Source of the DNA: Bacteroidaceae bacterium | GTDB lineage: Bacteria > Bacteroidota > Bacteroidia > Bacteroidales > Bacteroidaceae | Length of the DNA stretch: 64,000 nucleotides | NCBI GenBank assembly: GCA_017619585.1 | Contig: JAFZSA010000034.1 | Location: 124,001-188,000 of the forward strand | Reading direction: 5' to 3' | Part shown: positions 8,814 through 17,469 of the stretch, in pieces | Position numbering within the stretch: the first letter of the stretch is position 1 | Layout: each line of letters begins with the position of its first letter | The notes under the pieces: model-generated | Told to the model about the DNA's origin: nothing | What the model saw: the letters and a program-made list of their open reading frames with translations, nothing else | The model's database searches: none | Translations under genes and position numbers: made by a program

Positions 8814-8960
8814 GAGCAATAACAAGCTCGCTTGGTTATTGCCGAACGGTAGCAGTCTCGACGCGCAGCGTCAATGTTCAAGGCTGCGATTAAGTGAGAG
8901 CAATAACAAGCTCGCTTGGTTATTGCCGAACGGTAGCAGTCTCGACGCGCAGCGTCAATG
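8793..8960 (+). repeat. Tandem pair of 84-bp structured repeats
   Basis: Two identical 84-bp units (8793-8876, 8877-8960), each opening TTCAAGGCTGCGATTAAG. Each contains the hairpin CAATAAC-AAGCTCGCTTG-GTTATTG between GTGAGAG and CCGAACG. Divergent relatives with different but still complementary stems are at 17065, 22291, 45399 and 46396. Three TTCAATG units follow (to 8980). No gene is seen in 8814-9214 apart from the promoter at 9121. Confidence 0.85.
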
Positions 8961-9120
8961 TTCAATGTTCAATGTTCAATGAAAAAAGATTTCAACTTTC
9001 AACGGATAGCGGTAATGGAATCTTTTATTGTATATAATTATCAAGAATTTAATTTTGTATGATATTATTTTTGTAATTTTAGCATAATTTTATGGAAAGG
9101 CTGATTTTTTTCATTTATTT

Positions 9121-9153
9121 TTTGTTGTCGTTTCCCATTATTATTTATATTTG
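9121..9153 (+). promoter_or_regulatory. Promoter of the PI-PLC gene
   Basis: -33 TTTG (9121-9124) and perfect -7 TATATTTG (9146-9153) with a 21-bp spacer. Predicted transcript start is near 9160, giving a leader of about 55 nt. Confidence 0.75.
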
Positions 9154-9214
9154 CAACGCGAAAACACACATTTCGCCATTAGAACTTTTTTATTAACTTA
9201 AACTAATCTAAACA

Positions 9215-10957
9215 ATGGAAGCGATTTTTACTTCTATTCATCGTCCTGCTATGAGCAGTAAGATGAGAAATCTGAGAAAATTGTTTGCCACGGCATTCTT
9301 ATGCACTATGGCAAGTAGTAACTTGTTTGCACAGAACAGTTCCTGGATGAGCAACGTGCCCGACAATACGTTTGTAAGCCAGATGTCTATCCCTGGTGTT
9401 CATGATGCCGGTACGGGTCATGGCTTTACTACCTGGCACAGCGTAATTGGCGAGGAGTTTGCACGCACGCAGAGCAAGACTCTGACAGAGATGTGGAACA
9501 GCGGTATCCGCTGCTTTGACCTCCGTCCTGCCGTTGATGACGGTGACCTGCGTATCTGTCACGGTTATGTGAACACCACCCTGATGTTCTCTTCTGCTAT
9601 CAGCACACTTTGCGGTTTGCTGGATCAGCATCCTTCAGAGACGGCTATTGTTATTATCCGTCATGAATCAGAGGGCGACAGCGGAAGCGGAAACTGGAAC
9701 AATTTGGTTAAGAGTAAACTGAGCAGCAGCCCTGCCAACAGTCATACCATCAACTTCAACCCCAAGTTGAAGATGGGTGATGTACGTCATAAGCTGATTG
9801 TACTCTGCCGTGATACATACGATACCAATCCCATTGGTGCTTTCCTGACGGGATGGGGCAGCAGTTCCGACTTCAGTCAGCAGAAGGGCGGAAAATTAAA
9901 GGGTATCGGTAATGAGTGCCCAGTTTATATTCAGGACTTCTACAACGTATCTGCCAGTGGTGCTCCTGCTGTCAAGACTGCCAGCATCCAGCGCATGCTG
10001 CAGTTCTCTTGCACAGAGAATAAGGATGCCAAGATATGGGTCATCAACCATACCTCTGGTTACTCTAAGACATGGCTCGGCATTGTAACCAGCGACGGTT
10101 ACCGCGAGAATGCACAGACACAGAACCCTGTTGTCATCAACTATCTGAGCAATCACACAGGTTCTGCTGGTATCGTGGTAATGGACTACGGAGGCGTGGA
10201 CAATTCTGCCAGCTACAATACCAAGGGGCAGGCTCTGACAAATGCCCTTATCAACCAGAACTACAAGGAAGGTCCCAACAAGCCTTACTTCCGTGCTCTG
10301 CCTACCCTGAACATTGGTACAGCCTATAATATCTATACTACCATCAATGGTACCAAGTACTATGTGACCACCAGCGGTACACTGACCAGCACCAAGAGCG
10401 ATGCTGGAAGATTCACTGCTAAGGTGGGTAACAGCAATGGCGGCGAGTATGGAGATTCTTTCTTCTTTGAGTTTACTGTTGGAAATACCAACTACCACTT
10501 TACCAACCCCAACCAGAACACAGGCGGCAACGGAACCTTTGCCTCTAACAACAACCTGGTTCCCATCTGCGGTTATGACTGGAACCGTATCTGGGATAGC
10601 CAGATTCTGTTGCAGAATACCAACGGCAAGTATGCTATCCGCGCTACTAATGCTCCTGCTACGGGTGGTAACTGGAACCTCTATGCTGCCAATACCTATT
10701 GGTCAGTGAAGAGCACAGGCAGCAATCCCGTTGCCGGTTATGTAATGGGTGTGCCCGACTATCGCTGGGAGTTCTCTGTTGCCTCAAATAACACTAAGGA
10801 GTTTGTTGGTGACTTTGATGATGAGACTGCTATTGAAAGCGTCAACGTTAACGTCAACGACAACCAGACTTCCATTTATAATATGGCTGGTCAGCGTATC
10901 AGCAAGTTGCAGAAGGGTATCAATATTGTAAACGGTAAGAAGCTTGTTGTTAGGTAA
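9215..10957 (+). CDS. Secreted PI-PLC-like phosphodiesterase
   Basis: Phosphatidylinositol-specific phospholipase C X-domain protein, predicted to cleave phosphoinositides or similar phosphodiesters outside the cell. The motif SIPGVHDAGTGHG carries the first catalytic His (63), CFDLRP the Arg (104) and RICHGY the second His (116); VIIRHESE follows near 145. A signal peptide at about 20-40 ends LFAQ. ATG at 9251 or 9263 would give a more usual signal peptide, so the start at 9215 is uncertain. Residues 365-530 form a beta-rich domain of unknown role. The tail IYNMAGQRISKLQKGINIVNGKKL is the Prevotella-type secretion/anchoring tail. It has its own promoter and terminator. Confidence 0.88.
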   Translation: MEAIFTSIHRPAMSSKMRNLRKLFATAFLCTMASSNLFAQNSSWMSNVPDNTFVSQMSIPGVHDAGTGHGFTTWHSVIGEEFARTQSKTLTEMWNSGIRCFDLRPAVDDGDLRICHGYVNTTLMFSSAISTLCGLLDQHPSETAIVIIRHESEGDSGSGNWNNLVKSKLSSSPANSHTINFNPKLKMGDVRHKLIVLCRDTYDTNPIGAFLTGWGSSSDFSQQKGGKLKGIGNECPVYIQDFYNVSASGAPAVKTASIQRMLQFSCTENKDAKIWVINHTSGYSKTWLGIVTSDGYRENAQTQNPVVINYLSNHTGSAGIVVMDYGGVDNSASYNTKGQALTNALINQNYKEGPNKPYFRALPTLNIGTAYNIYTTINGTKYYVTTSGTLTSTKSDAGRFTAKVGNSNGGEYGDSFFFEFTVGNTNYHFTNPNQNTGGNGTFASNNNLVPICGYDWNRIWDSQILLQNTNGKYAIRATNAPATGGNWNLYAANTYWSVKSTGSNPVAGYVMGVPDYRWEFSVASNNTKEFVGDFDDETAIESVNVNVNDNQTSIYNMAGQRISKLQKGINIVNGKKLVVR

Positions 10958-10978
10958 AACAAAGAATACTTGACTATG

Positions 10979-11007
10979 GGCGGAGCGTAAAAACGTTCCG
11001 CCTTTTT
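10979..11007 (+). terminator. Rho-independent terminator after PI-PLC
   Basis: GGCGGAGCGT pairs with ACGTTCCGCC (one G-T wobble) around AAAA, followed by TTTTTT. Confidence 0.9.
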
Positions 11008-11020
11008 TGTGGTTTTAATG

Positions 11021-11202
11021 TCACGCAGAAAACGCAGATATTCGCAGAATGGAATTGCTTGTGTTTGATGCCATTCCTCTCTGTCGAGAGTCCTTGATGC
11101 TTTATTTACTATATGAGCTTATAAGATCAAGCTCTTAACGCTCATACTGCAAAAAAACCATCACCCCATCCATGCTGGGGATGGCATCAAACACAACCAA
11201 TT
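11021..11202 (+). repeat. Outer inverted repeat, left arm
   Basis: About 180 bp that is the imperfect reverse complement of 12161-12342. It opens with a CGCAGA array (TCACGCAGAAAACGCAGATA..) and ends ..CATCACCCCATCC..ACACAACCAATT. The two arms flank the GxxExxY gene and include matching internal pieces such as GAGCTTATAAGA and AAGCTCTTAACGCTCATAC. Confidence 0.85.
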
Positions 11203-11381
11203 AGGCTTATCTCCACATAATAACTAAAGTCCAAAGGGAAGATGTTAGTTTCTCTGATGAGAGATGGAGTCTGAAAGACGGTCAGTGGATTGGAATGTGG
11301 CAGATGTAAGCTTGTTTACAATCAGGAACAATCCAATTTAATGACAGAAGCACAAAGTGCTAATCTCTCATCAGAGAATAA

Positions 11382-11414
11382 TTTCTGCGAATATCTGCGC
11401 TTTCTGCGTGAGAT
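11382..11414 (+). repeat. Inner CGCAGA array, left
   Basis: TTCTGCGAATATCTGCGC... followed by TTTCTGCGTGAGAT, inverted relative to the array at 11021. With 11021 it bounds a 390-bp unit. The inverted pair TCTCTGATGAGAGAT / ATCTCTCATCAGAGA lies within this unit (about 11253 and 11363). Confidence 0.8.
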
Positions 11415-11483
11415 AAACAATAAAGTTTGTCATCATTCCGTTCTTTTGGAGTATAAGATATCCACAAGAATAATTAGATACAA

Positions 11484-11864
11484 ATGACCGATAATGAAAT
11501 AACATATCAGATAAGAGGCGCTATATATGATGTCTACAAGACCCTTGGTCCAGGACTATTAGAATCAGTTTACGAAGAAGCCCTTGTTCTTGAACTGGAA
11601 CAGAGAGGTCTCAGGGTAGAAAGACAAAAACAGGTCCCTATCCTTTACAAGGGTAATGTACTAAAGACGGAATTACGATTAGACCTTCTTGTTGAAAACG
11701 GGATCATCGTTGAACTGAAATCTGTTGATGAGATGAAGAAGGTGTTTGCTAAACAACTTCTCACTTACCTTAGACTATTAGACAAGAAGGTTGGAATCCT
11801 TGTTAATTTCAATACAGATAACATTCTTAAGAACATCTACCGCATAGCTAATGGTGTTGATTAG
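11484..11864 (+). CDS. GxxExxY protein (PD-(D/E)XK_3 fold)
   Basis: Small protein of the GxxExxY family, a restriction-nuclease-like fold of unknown function. The defining motif is in LGPGLLESVYEEAL (residues 23-36), and a nuclease-like core follows: LRLDLLVENGIIVELKSV (about 66-83), with Asp and E-x-K in the expected positions. Length 126 is typical. No partner gene is adjacent. It is enclosed by nested inverted repeats containing CGCAGA units, which makes it look like the cargo of a repeat-bounded element. No promoter of the usual form was found nearby. Confidence 0.85.
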   Translation: MTDNEITYQIRGAIYDVYKTLGPGLLESVYEEALVLELEQRGLRVERQKQVPILYKGNVLKTELRLDLLVENGIIVELKSVDEMKKVFAKQLLTYLRLLDKKVGILVNFNTDNILKNIYRIANGVD

Positions 11865-11899
11865 CCATGGCCAAATGGCATACTAGAGAATAAATATAA

Positions 11900-11931
11900 T
11901 CTCACGCAGATATCGCAGAAAGCGCAGAAAT
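11900..11931 (+). repeat. Inner CGCAGA array, right
   Basis: TCTCACGCAGATATCGCAGA followed by AAGCGCAGAAAT, the reverse complement of the inner left array at 11382-11414. It starts 36 bp after the GxxExxY stop codon. Confidence 0.8.
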
Positions 11932-12160
11932 ACTTCCATCCGCATTTGTTTTTAAGGGTTGGGCAGGTATTACTATGTAATCCCTTATGTGCTGTGCTTT
12001 ATGCTTGTACTTATAAAAGCCAGCTTTTATCGTCCAATCCTAAATCCCATCACCAGTCATTGTCATGAATCTGCCAACCCTAAAAAACCTCCCTCTTCTT
12101 AGACTTTGGGCTCTAGGCCTTAGACTTTAGCTACACAAATGGCAGGATAGATATAATTCC

Positions 12161-12342
12161 AATTGGTTGTGTATGATGCTTACCCCATTATGGATGGGGT
12201 GATGGGTTATTTGCGGTATGAGCGTTAAGAGCTTGTTCTTATAAGCTCATACAGGAAATAAGGCGTCAAAGGCTTTCGCCAGAGAGACATAGCATCAAAT
12301 GCAAGCAATATTTCTGCGAATATCTGCGCTTTCTGCGTGAGA
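12161..12342 (-). repeat. Outer inverted repeat, right arm
   Basis: Reverse-complement counterpart of 11021-11202, beginning AATTGGTTGTG and ending TTTCTGCGTGAGAT. The stretch 11932-12160 between the inner and outer right repeats contains no recognisable gene. Confidence 0.85.
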
Positions 12343-12386
12343 TTTATATAAATCCTCTAATCGATTTTGTAGGCGAGAGGGTCTTG

Positions 12387-13631
12387 TTAATAAAGCTGAT
12401 GGATGGTTGCGCCTGGGTAGTAGTGAGTGAGGATGTCTTGATAGGAATAGCCTTGGTGTCCCATAACGGCAGCGCCTATCTGACACATGCCTACACCATG
12501 TCCCCAGCCCTTACCGTTTAACACAATGGTTTGGGGAACACCATTCTGCAGGTCTTCCAAGCTGACGGTGAAGGCGCTACTGAGCAAATGAGAGGTGCTG
12601 AGCGTCTTGCGTATCATCAGTTCCTTACCTATTATATAGGTACGCTGGGAACCTACTATGCGCAGACGACTGATATGTCCGGCTGGACCAGCCTCTAAAG
12701 GCTCCAGGCGTAGGATGTCGCCGAACTTCATGCCCAGGTTACGTTCTATCAACTGCCTGAGTTGCTGCTGGGTGAAACGGACCTCCCAACGGTAGAAGTT
12801 CATGGTCTCCAGATCATAGTCGTTCAGTACTTGTGAAAGCACCTCTCTGTCGGAAGTGTTGCAGAACGGATCCGTAACGCTGGTGAGGTACGACTTGCGG
12901 ATGTTCTGCCAGCAGTACTGGAACTCGTTGGTCTGACCACCACAGCATTTGCCAAAGCGGGCATCGCAGATCTCCCCATCGCCCATCAGTACCTGTCCGC
13001 GTGTCTCGCTAACAGCCTGACGGACATTAGGGTTGCTGGCCTGGGTGATTCCCTGATAGCGTTGACAATGATCATCGGCACAGACATCAAAGAGGTCGTG
13101 GTCCTCGCAGTCCCACCAGCGGATGATCTCATCATCGGTCTGGATGAATGAGGGTGTTTTGTCTTTCTTCTGCCTGAGCTGGGCTAAGAGCCAGCTGCGA
13201 CTGATTACGGCTGATACTTTCAGGAATTGCAGTGAGCAGGTGCTCTTCATCTCGCTGCTGATAACGCTGACCAGATAATCCTCTAGCGGCAGTTCGTTGA
13301 TGACTACAATCTGTCCTCCCTGTTGTATGAGATGTAGTGTGCCGGTAAAAACCTGTACCTGCTGGCGCTCCCAATGGAATTGCTTGCCTATGGTTACACC
13401 ATAAAGATGAAAAACCCCCTCTCTGCTCCCCGAGGGGAGTACTGTTTTTTCTGTTGGGGAGAGGCTTATTTTCTTATACAACTTTCCTTGCCATAAGATG
13501 CCATTGGGTTGGGCAACGGCTGTCTGTTCGCCTTCTACAGACATACCATCTATATAATAAGGTGTATCCAGACGGAAGCGGACCTCTGGGGCTGAAAGTA
13601 TTCCTACGGTTATGGTGGGCTCTGTTGACAT
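12387..13631 (-). CDS. SpoIID/LytB domain protein
   Basis: Protein of the SpoIID/LytB (amidase enhancer) family, likely acting on peptidoglycan or enhancing an amidase. Core motifs: LPLEDYLVSVISSEM near 117-131, KVSAVISRSWLL near 140-151, a Cys-rich middle with KCCGGQTNEFQYCW near 228-241, and GWGHGVGMCQIGA near 375-387. I see no signal peptide in the N-terminus, which is unusual for the family. A GC-rich palindrome inserted in frame encodes VLPSGSREGV near residues 63-72. It lies 24 bp downstream of the glycosyltransferase fusion and is likely co-transcribed with it. Confidence 0.85.
   Translation of the reverse strand: MSTEPTITVGILSAPEVRFRLDTPYYIDGMSVEGEQTAVAQPNGILWQGKLYKKISLSPTEKTVLPSGSREGVFHLYGVTIGKQFHWERQQVQVFTGTLHLIQQGGQIVVINELPLEDYLVSVISSEMKSTCSLQFLKVSAVISRSWLLAQLRQKKDKTPSFIQTDDEIIRWWDCEDHDLFDVCADDHCQRYQGITQASNPNVRQAVSETRGQVLMGDGEICDARFGKCCGGQTNEFQYCWQNIRKSYLTSVTDPFCNTSDREVLSQVLNDYDLETMNFYRWEVRFTQQQLRQLIERNLGMKFGDILRLEPLEAGPAGHISRLRIVGSQRTYIIGKELMIRKTLSTSHLLSSAFTVSLEDLQNGVPQTIVLNGKGWGHGVGMCQIGAAVMGHQGYSYQDILTHYYPGATIHQLY
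13413..13443 (-). repeat. In-frame GC-rich palindrome 1
   Basis: ACCCCCTCTCTGCTCCCCGA then GGGGAGTACT. The hairpin CTCCCC/GGGGAG lies inside the SpoIID-like gene and is read as LPSGSREG. Confidence 0.75.
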
Positions 13632-13655
13632 AGTTGAGCGGTTAGCGGTTAGGGG

Positions 13656-16034
13656 TTAGCGGGACTCTCCCCCTCGGGGGAGGCGGAGAGGGGTCTTAAG
13701 CGAAACTTCCTGTAGGATGGCTGCGGCTAGCTCGGGGGTAAGCTTCCTGAAGTCCTGCTCTCTGGGAGTAATCAACAGACCGCACATGTCCAGTGCTCCG
13801 GGGCTTATGAGTAGTTGGTCTTCGCCCTGGGCGGTATAACAGGCAGGACGGTGCTTGGCACGTGGGAAGACAAGGGTTACAACCTCTTCGTCTTGCTGCC
13901 AGCAGACAATATTCATACGGGGCTCAGCCTCGCCCTCATGCATGGGCAGGGCATTATAGATACGTAGGAATCGTTCTTCGGCTTCTGATGCCTCTGCTGT
14001 GCGTATCACCAAAACAGGACAGGGATAATTTGTCAGTAGGGAGATACCTTCGGCTAAGGGCTTCAGGGCAGGTTCGTATATGCTTTTCCAGTCGCGCTCC
14101 AACGGGGCAATGCCACGACTCCCAGCTTGCAGGTGCATGTGGTCGGGACAGGAGGCTCCGCACAGAGGACCGTTGTAGAATATCATATAGTCAGGCATCT
14201 GCTGGGCTATCTTGAACAGGTCCTGGAAGCGACCCTTTATAAGTTGTGGGGTATGCTTGCGGGCAGGGATGGTGAAATGCTTGGGCAGGATGGGGAAGGG
14301 ATTCACCAAGAGTTGGTACTGTCCCAATACGGGTAGGGCATGCTGCTCGGCAGGTCGGTTGCTGTCGCACAGGAAGCAGGGACGTTTCTCTATTGCCTGC
14401 TTGCTGATATTAGCGCCTGTGCTGACCATGCGGGCTGGGTTCCATTGAGCGGCCCCCTCCCAGCTCCCCCTTTGGGGGAGTGTTTTCGTTTGCACTTCTT
14501 TTAGGGCCTCGTAGCGAGTGGCGGCATCAGACCATTTTTTTTTTTCGCTTTGGAAGAATGCTTCTACCTCTGCAGGTTGGGGAACCTGTTCCCTGCTTTT
14601 GTTCAGTTGCTGGCGGGCCAGAATCTCCAAGGTACGCAGATGATCCTTGTAGGTATTGTTCTTGTTGATCTTTTCCTGACTCAGGGCAGCATCGCTATTG
14701 CCTTCCCATCTGCGACAGAGATAGACCTCGTGGTAGATGCGACCTATGTGGTAGCGACGGCTTATCATAAGTCCCAGGGCATAGTCCTCGCCATAACTGG
14801 TGTTGGGAATCTGCAGTTCCCTCAGCACTGGGGTATAGAAAGCACGTGGTGCACCCAGTCCGTTGATACGCAGGGCATTGTTGCGCCCGTTGTCGGGTGT
14901 CCATTCCTTATGGTCGATGAGGCCTGGTGGCAAGGTGTTCAGCTGGAAGTCGCACATACGATAGGAGCCAATGACCATGGCAGCTTGTTGCTCACGGAAA
15001 GCATCTACTATCTCTTGTAGGGTGTTGGGTGAACTGTATAGGTCGTCGCTATCCAACTGTACTACAAAGCGTCCCACCTGTGGGTGATGCACGGCTGTGT
15101 TCCAACAGCCACCGATGCCCAAATCGTTGCGTTCGGGAATGATATGAATAAGGTGGCCCCCTCCGTCTCCCCCTTGGGGGAGTGATTTGCCAATCTGCTT
15201 TATCTTTTCAGTTGTGCCATCGGTGGAGTGGTTGTCGATGACGATGACATTAAAGGGAAACGAAGTCTCCTGTGTGAGGGCTGAACGTATGGCATCTTCT
15301 ATGGTGCGCTCGCGGTTACGGACGGGGATGATGACAGAAGCCTCTACGGCAAACTCGCCCTCTGAGAAATCTATATCCTGGAAGGTTTCAGGTGCCAGAT
15401 AAGCACCAATGGCTTTCAGATGAGCGGTACAAGCCTGTTCCATCTCTATCTGACGGTCGCGATTGCGAGGGTCAACGTAGTCGAACTGCTTCTGTCCGCT
15501 CAGGCGGGTATCCTGCTCTACCTCGGTATACAGGAACTCATCGATATGAACGGGCAGCATGGTACGGCTGACAAACAGACGGAAGTCATACAAGGCGGCA
15601 AAGCGGTAATTCACCTCTTTTGCCTGGGCAATATAATCCTTGAGGGCTGATGTGCGAATCAGTAAGAGTGAGCCCATTTGGAAATCATCGCGTACAGAGC
15701 CTAACTGGCAGTCAATTAAAACCCCCTCCCCGCTCCCCGAGGGGAGTGCTATGTGGTGATCAGCATACAGCATCAGGGCGTTGCTGTCCTGGGCTATAGT
15801 CAGCATACGCGTCAGGGCATAGTAGCCTAACTGCAGCGTATCATACTTGGTGTACAGCAATAAGTAGGGTGCTGTAGCTTTGCCAGCAATCCAACGTAGG
15901 GTCTCTATGTTTCCGGGGCCATCTTCGCGTAGGAAATGGATGGTTCCCACCTGTTCTTCTTTCTGTAATTGTTGCAGCGTGGCGGCCACTTGCTCGTCGC
16001 TCTGCCAGGGTATAAAGCAATCTATTGTCATCAT
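13656..16034 (-). CDS. Glycosyltransferase 2 fused to DUF4922 (HIT-like)
   Basis: Two-part enzyme of about 790 residues. An N-terminal GT2-like segment is followed by a classic GT2 domain: [20 protein letters not shown] near 230-250, then [14 protein letters not shown] and the metal-binding VQLDSDDLY near 320. The C-terminal DUF4922 part (about 530-790) contains [18 protein letters not shown] and [14 protein letters not shown], resembling nucleotide phosphorylase/HIT active sites. I start at ATG 16034 because the promoter -7 element ends just before it. Odd points: four GC-rich palindromes within the frame, and an A11 run at the domain boundary that could cause slippage. The sugar substrate is unknown. 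Confidence 0.8.
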   Translation of the reverse strand: MMTIDCFIPWQSDEQVAATLQQLQKEEQVGTIHFLREDGPGNIETLRWIAGKATAPYLLLYTKYDTLQLGYYALTRMLTIAQDSNALMLYADHHIALPSGSGEGVLIDCQLGSVRDDFQMGSLLLIRTSALKDYIAQAKEVNYRFAALYDFRLFVSRTMLPVHIDEFLYTEVEQDTRLSGQKQFDYVDPRNRDRQIEMEQACTAHLKAIGAYLAPETFQDIDFSEGEFAVEASVIIPVRNRERTIEDAIRSALTQETSFPFNVIVIDNHSTDGTTEKIKQIGKSLPQGGDGGGHLIHIIPERNDLGIGGCWNTAVHHPQVGRFVVQLDSDDLYSSPNTLQEIVDAFREQQAAMVIGSYRMCDFQLNTLPPGLIDHKEWTPDNGRNNALRINGLGAPRAFYTPVLRELQIPNTSYGEDYALGLMISRRYHIGRIYHEVYLCRRWEGNSDAALSQEKINKNNTYKDHLRTLEILARQQLNKSREQVPQPAEVEAFFQSEKKKWSDAATRYEALKEVQTKTLPQRGSWEGAAQWNPARMVSTGANISKQAIEKRPCFLCDSNRPAEQHALPVLGQYQLLVNPFPILPKHFTIPARKHTPQLIKGRFQDLFKIAQQMPDYMIFYNGPLCGASCPDHMHLQAGSRGIAPLERDWKSIYEPALKPLAEGISLLTNYPCPVLVIRTAEASEAEERFLRIYNALPMHEGEAEPRMNIVCWQQDEEVVTLVFPRAKHRPACYTAQGEDQLLISPGALDMCGLLITPREQDFRKLTPELAAAILQEVSLKTPLRLPRGGESR
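13665..13698 (-). repeat. GC-rich palindrome 2 at a gene end
   Basis: CTCTCCCCCTCGGGGGAGGC plus GGAGAGGGGT. It supplies the last codons ([10 protein letters not shown]) of the glycosyltransferase fusion. GGTTAGN units (13639-13660) lie directly beyond the stop codon. Confidence 0.75.
14453..14484 (-). repeat. In-frame GC-rich palindrome 3
   Basis: CCCCCTCCCAGCTCCCCCTT followed by TGGGGGAGTG, read as [11 protein letters not shown] in the linker between the GT2 and DUF4922 domains. Confidence 0.75.
14535..14545 (-). repeat. A11 homopolymer in coding sequence
   Basis: Eleven consecutive T on the plus strand, coding EKKKW between the two domains of the fusion protein. It is a candidate slippage site. 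Confidence 0.8.
15156..15184 (-). repeat. In-frame GC-rich palindrome 4
   Basis: GCCCCCTCCGTCTCCCCCTT then GGGGGAGTG, read as [12 protein letters not shown] inside the GT2 domain, after the DNHSTDGT motif. Confidence 0.7.
15719..15750 (-). repeat. In-frame GC-rich palindrome 5
   Basis: AACCCCCTCCCCGCTCCCCG then AGGGGAGTGCT, read as [11 protein letters not shown] in the N-terminal segment of the same gene. Confidence 0.75.
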
Positions 16035-16039
16035 AGGCA

Positions 16040-16070
16040 CAAAAGTAGGGTTTTTTTTTCGTTCTACAAA
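16040..16070 (-). promoter_or_regulatory. Promoter with A9 spacer tract
   Basis: On the minus strand: TTTG (16067-16070), a 19-bp spacer containing nine consecutive A, then TACTTTTG (16040-16047). Transcription should start near 16034, at or next to the ATG, so the mRNA is probably leaderless. Slippage in the A tract would change the spacer length. Confidence 0.7.
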
Positions 16071-16088
16071 ATAAAAGATGTATCTTCG
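16057..16088 (+). promoter_or_regulatory. Divergent promoter of the ATP-grasp-like gene
   Basis: TATCTTCG (16081-16088) is one mismatch from TAnnTTTG, with TTCG about 19 bp upstream. The ATG at 16093 is only 5 nt beyond it, so this transcript is also nearly leaderless. Confidence 0.5.
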
Positions 16089-16092
16089 CGTC

Positions 16093-17061
16093 ATGAAAGT
16101 TTATATTTTCAATCCCGAGAATGATATGGCTCTTGCCGATGGTAACCCTGGCTATACGCCCCCGGCTATCATCAGGCAGATGCGTGACGAACTCTATTGG
16201 CTTCCCAACTGGTGGGCCGAGGAGGGCGATCTTGTATGGAACGGCACGGATAAACTGGCGTTGAAGCCGGGTGATGAGATATGCCCTTGGGGCTGGAGTC
16301 CTGCCCTTATCCATCAGTTGCGTCAGGCTGGTGTGACTGATGAGTTCCTGCCAACGGACGAGGAGATGGAGCGACTGCGCTGGCTATCGCACCGACAGAC
16401 AGCAGTAGAGGCTTTGGCCGCTTGTAGAAAGGATGGCCTGATAGGTGATGCCCTGATGGGAGAATCTCATCTTTGTAAGACAGAAGAAGAGATAAAGGCT
16501 CTTCTCTCTACTGCCAAAGAAGGGGAGGAGTTTATGCTTAAGGCCCCTTGGAGCAGTAGTGGCAGGGGCTTGATGCTATGTGGCAGTCCTAATGCCAAGG
16601 GATGGATAAAGAATACGCTAAAGGCACAAGGCTCTGTGGTAGTGGAGAGACTGTTGCAGAAAGTGTCTGACTTTGCCCTGGAATTCTGGTGCGACGGCAA
16701 GGGTGGGGTGGAATACCGAGGCCTGAGTCTGTTCTATACCAACGAAGGGGGTGCCTATCTGGGTAACTGGGTGGCCCCAGAGGGCCAGAAACTGCAGTGG
16801 TTGATGCAGTATGCTGATCCGCAGATGCTGGTGGATATTCGCCAATGGTGGGAGAAATACCTGCAAAAGTTCCAATACCGTGGACCTGTGGGGGTTGATA
16901 TGATGCTATGCCAAGGCGGTATATGTCCTTGTATAGAGATAAACTGGCGTATGACAATGGGTTATATCTCCACCCTTCTTCCTGCCCAAGGCAAGTACGG
17001 CCGTATGGTTGTGGAGTATATTTACGGCCATTATTCGGCTGAAGTGGAAGCGTTTAGTTAG
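16093..17061 (+). CDS. ATP-grasp-like protein of unknown role
   Basis: Bacteroidetes protein of 322 residues opening [17 protein letters not shown], a conserved start in this family (from memory), so I use ATG 16093 rather than 16078. The second half reads like an ATP-grasp fold: [11 protein letters not shown] (about 152-162, ATP-binding Lys and Gly-rich loop), VVERLL (about 184), then GVDMMLC and [11 protein letters not shown] (about 275-300), with Glu and Asn placed as metal ligands. The substrate is not known. It is divergent from the glycosyltransferase fusion, sharing a 58-bp region with two promoters. Confidence 0.65.
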   Translation: MKVYIFNPENDMALADGNPGYTPPAIIRQMRDELYWLPNWWAEEGDLVWNGTDKLALKPGDEICPWGWSPALIHQLRQAGVTDEFLPTDEEMERLRWLSHRQTAVEALAACRKDGLIGDALMGESHLCKTEEEIKALLSTAKEGEEFMLKAPWSSSGRGLMLCGSPNAKGWIKNTLKAQGSVVVERLLQKVSDFALEFWCDGKGGVEYRGLSLFYTNEGGAYLGNWVAPEGQKLQWLMQYADPQMLVDIRQWWEKYLQKFQYRGPVGVDMMLCQGGICPCIEINWRMTMGYISTLLPAQGKYGRMVVEYIYGHYSAEVEAFS

Positions 17062-17064
17062 CGG

Positions 17065-17141
17065 TTGAACTTCGTTCGAGCCTGCTCACGCTCGGAAGAA
17101 CTGATGCAAGCATCGTTCTTCTCTCGCTCAATCGCAGCCTT
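17065..17141 (-). repeat. Structured hairpin repeat, single copy
   Basis: On the minus strand: AAGGCTGCGATTGAGCGAGA, then the stem GAAGAAC/GTTCTTC with inner GATGC/GCATC, then CGAGCGTGAGC. It has the same layout as 8793-8960 with a different stem sequence. Confidence 0.8.
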
Positions 17142-17230
17142 AGTGGTTAGGGGTTAGTGGTTAGCGGTTAGCGGTTGGTGAAAAACTACGCACTATGAAC
17201 TATGCACTATGCACTATGAATTATGAACTA
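17142..17230 (+). repeat. Arrays of 7-bp units GGTTAGN and CTATGNA
   Basis: 17142-17177 is a run of GGTTAGN heptamers. 17193-17230 is a run of CTATGNA heptamers (CTATGAA, CTATGCA, CTATGCA, CTATGAA, TTATGAA). No gene lies in 17062-17267. Confidence 0.75.
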
Positions 17231-17264
17231 AAAAAAGAGCGTCACAATTGTGATGCTCTCTTTT
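17231..17264 (-). terminator. Terminator of tRNA-Gln
   Basis: On the minus strand, GAGCATCACAATTGTGACGC then TCTTTTTTT: a long stem around TCACAATTGTGA ending in a T run, a few bases after the tRNA. Confidence 0.85.
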
Positions 17265-17267
17265 GTG

Positions 17268-17338
17268 TTGGGCTACCCGGACTCGAACCAGGAAAGGCAG
17301 GACCAGAATCTGCAGTGTTACCATTACACCATAGCCCA
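17268..17338 (-). tRNA. tRNA-Gln (anticodon CTG)
   Basis: Minus strand, 71 nt. Acceptor TGGGCTA pairs with TAGCCCA. The D-arm is GTGT..ACAC. The anticodon loop TTCTGGT gives CTG. The T-arm is CCTGG-TTCGAGT-CCGGG. A U at position 1 is typical of bacterial tRNA-Gln. CCA is not encoded. Confidence 0.93.
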
Positions 17339-17368
17339 ATGAATGAGGGATGCTTCCCTTTTGCGCTG

Positions 17369-17400
17369 CAAAGGTATGGACTTTTTCTGAACTGACAAAA
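17369..17400 (-). promoter_or_regulatory. tRNA-Gln promoter
   Basis: Minus strand TTTTG (17396-17400) and TACCTTTG (17369-17376) with a 19-bp spacer, 31 bp before the tRNA. Confidence 0.8.
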
Positions 17401-17425
17401 CTTTATGCCAAAAAAATACAAAAAA

Positions 17426-17457
17426 TTTGCATTATCGCCCAACTCTCTGTACCTTTG
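17426..17457 (+). promoter_or_regulatory. rsfS-ftsH-cdsA operon promoter
   Basis: TTTG (17426-17429) and TACCTTTG (17450-17457) with a 20-bp spacer; the rsfS ATG is 13 nt beyond. Confidence 0.85.
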
Positions 17458-17469
17458 CAACCAATTAAA

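Noticed and set aside
8793..8980. CRISPR-like direct repeats
   Set aside because: Only two 84-bp units with no variable spacers, and no cas genes in the window.
9896..10498. 200-codon minus-strand frame
   Set aside because: Opposite the PI-PLC gene; no family resemblance.
11290..11487. 65-codon frame upstream of the GxxExxY gene
   Set aside because: The FCEYLRFLREI-like part is just a translation of the CGCAGA array; it spans repeats and has no family match.
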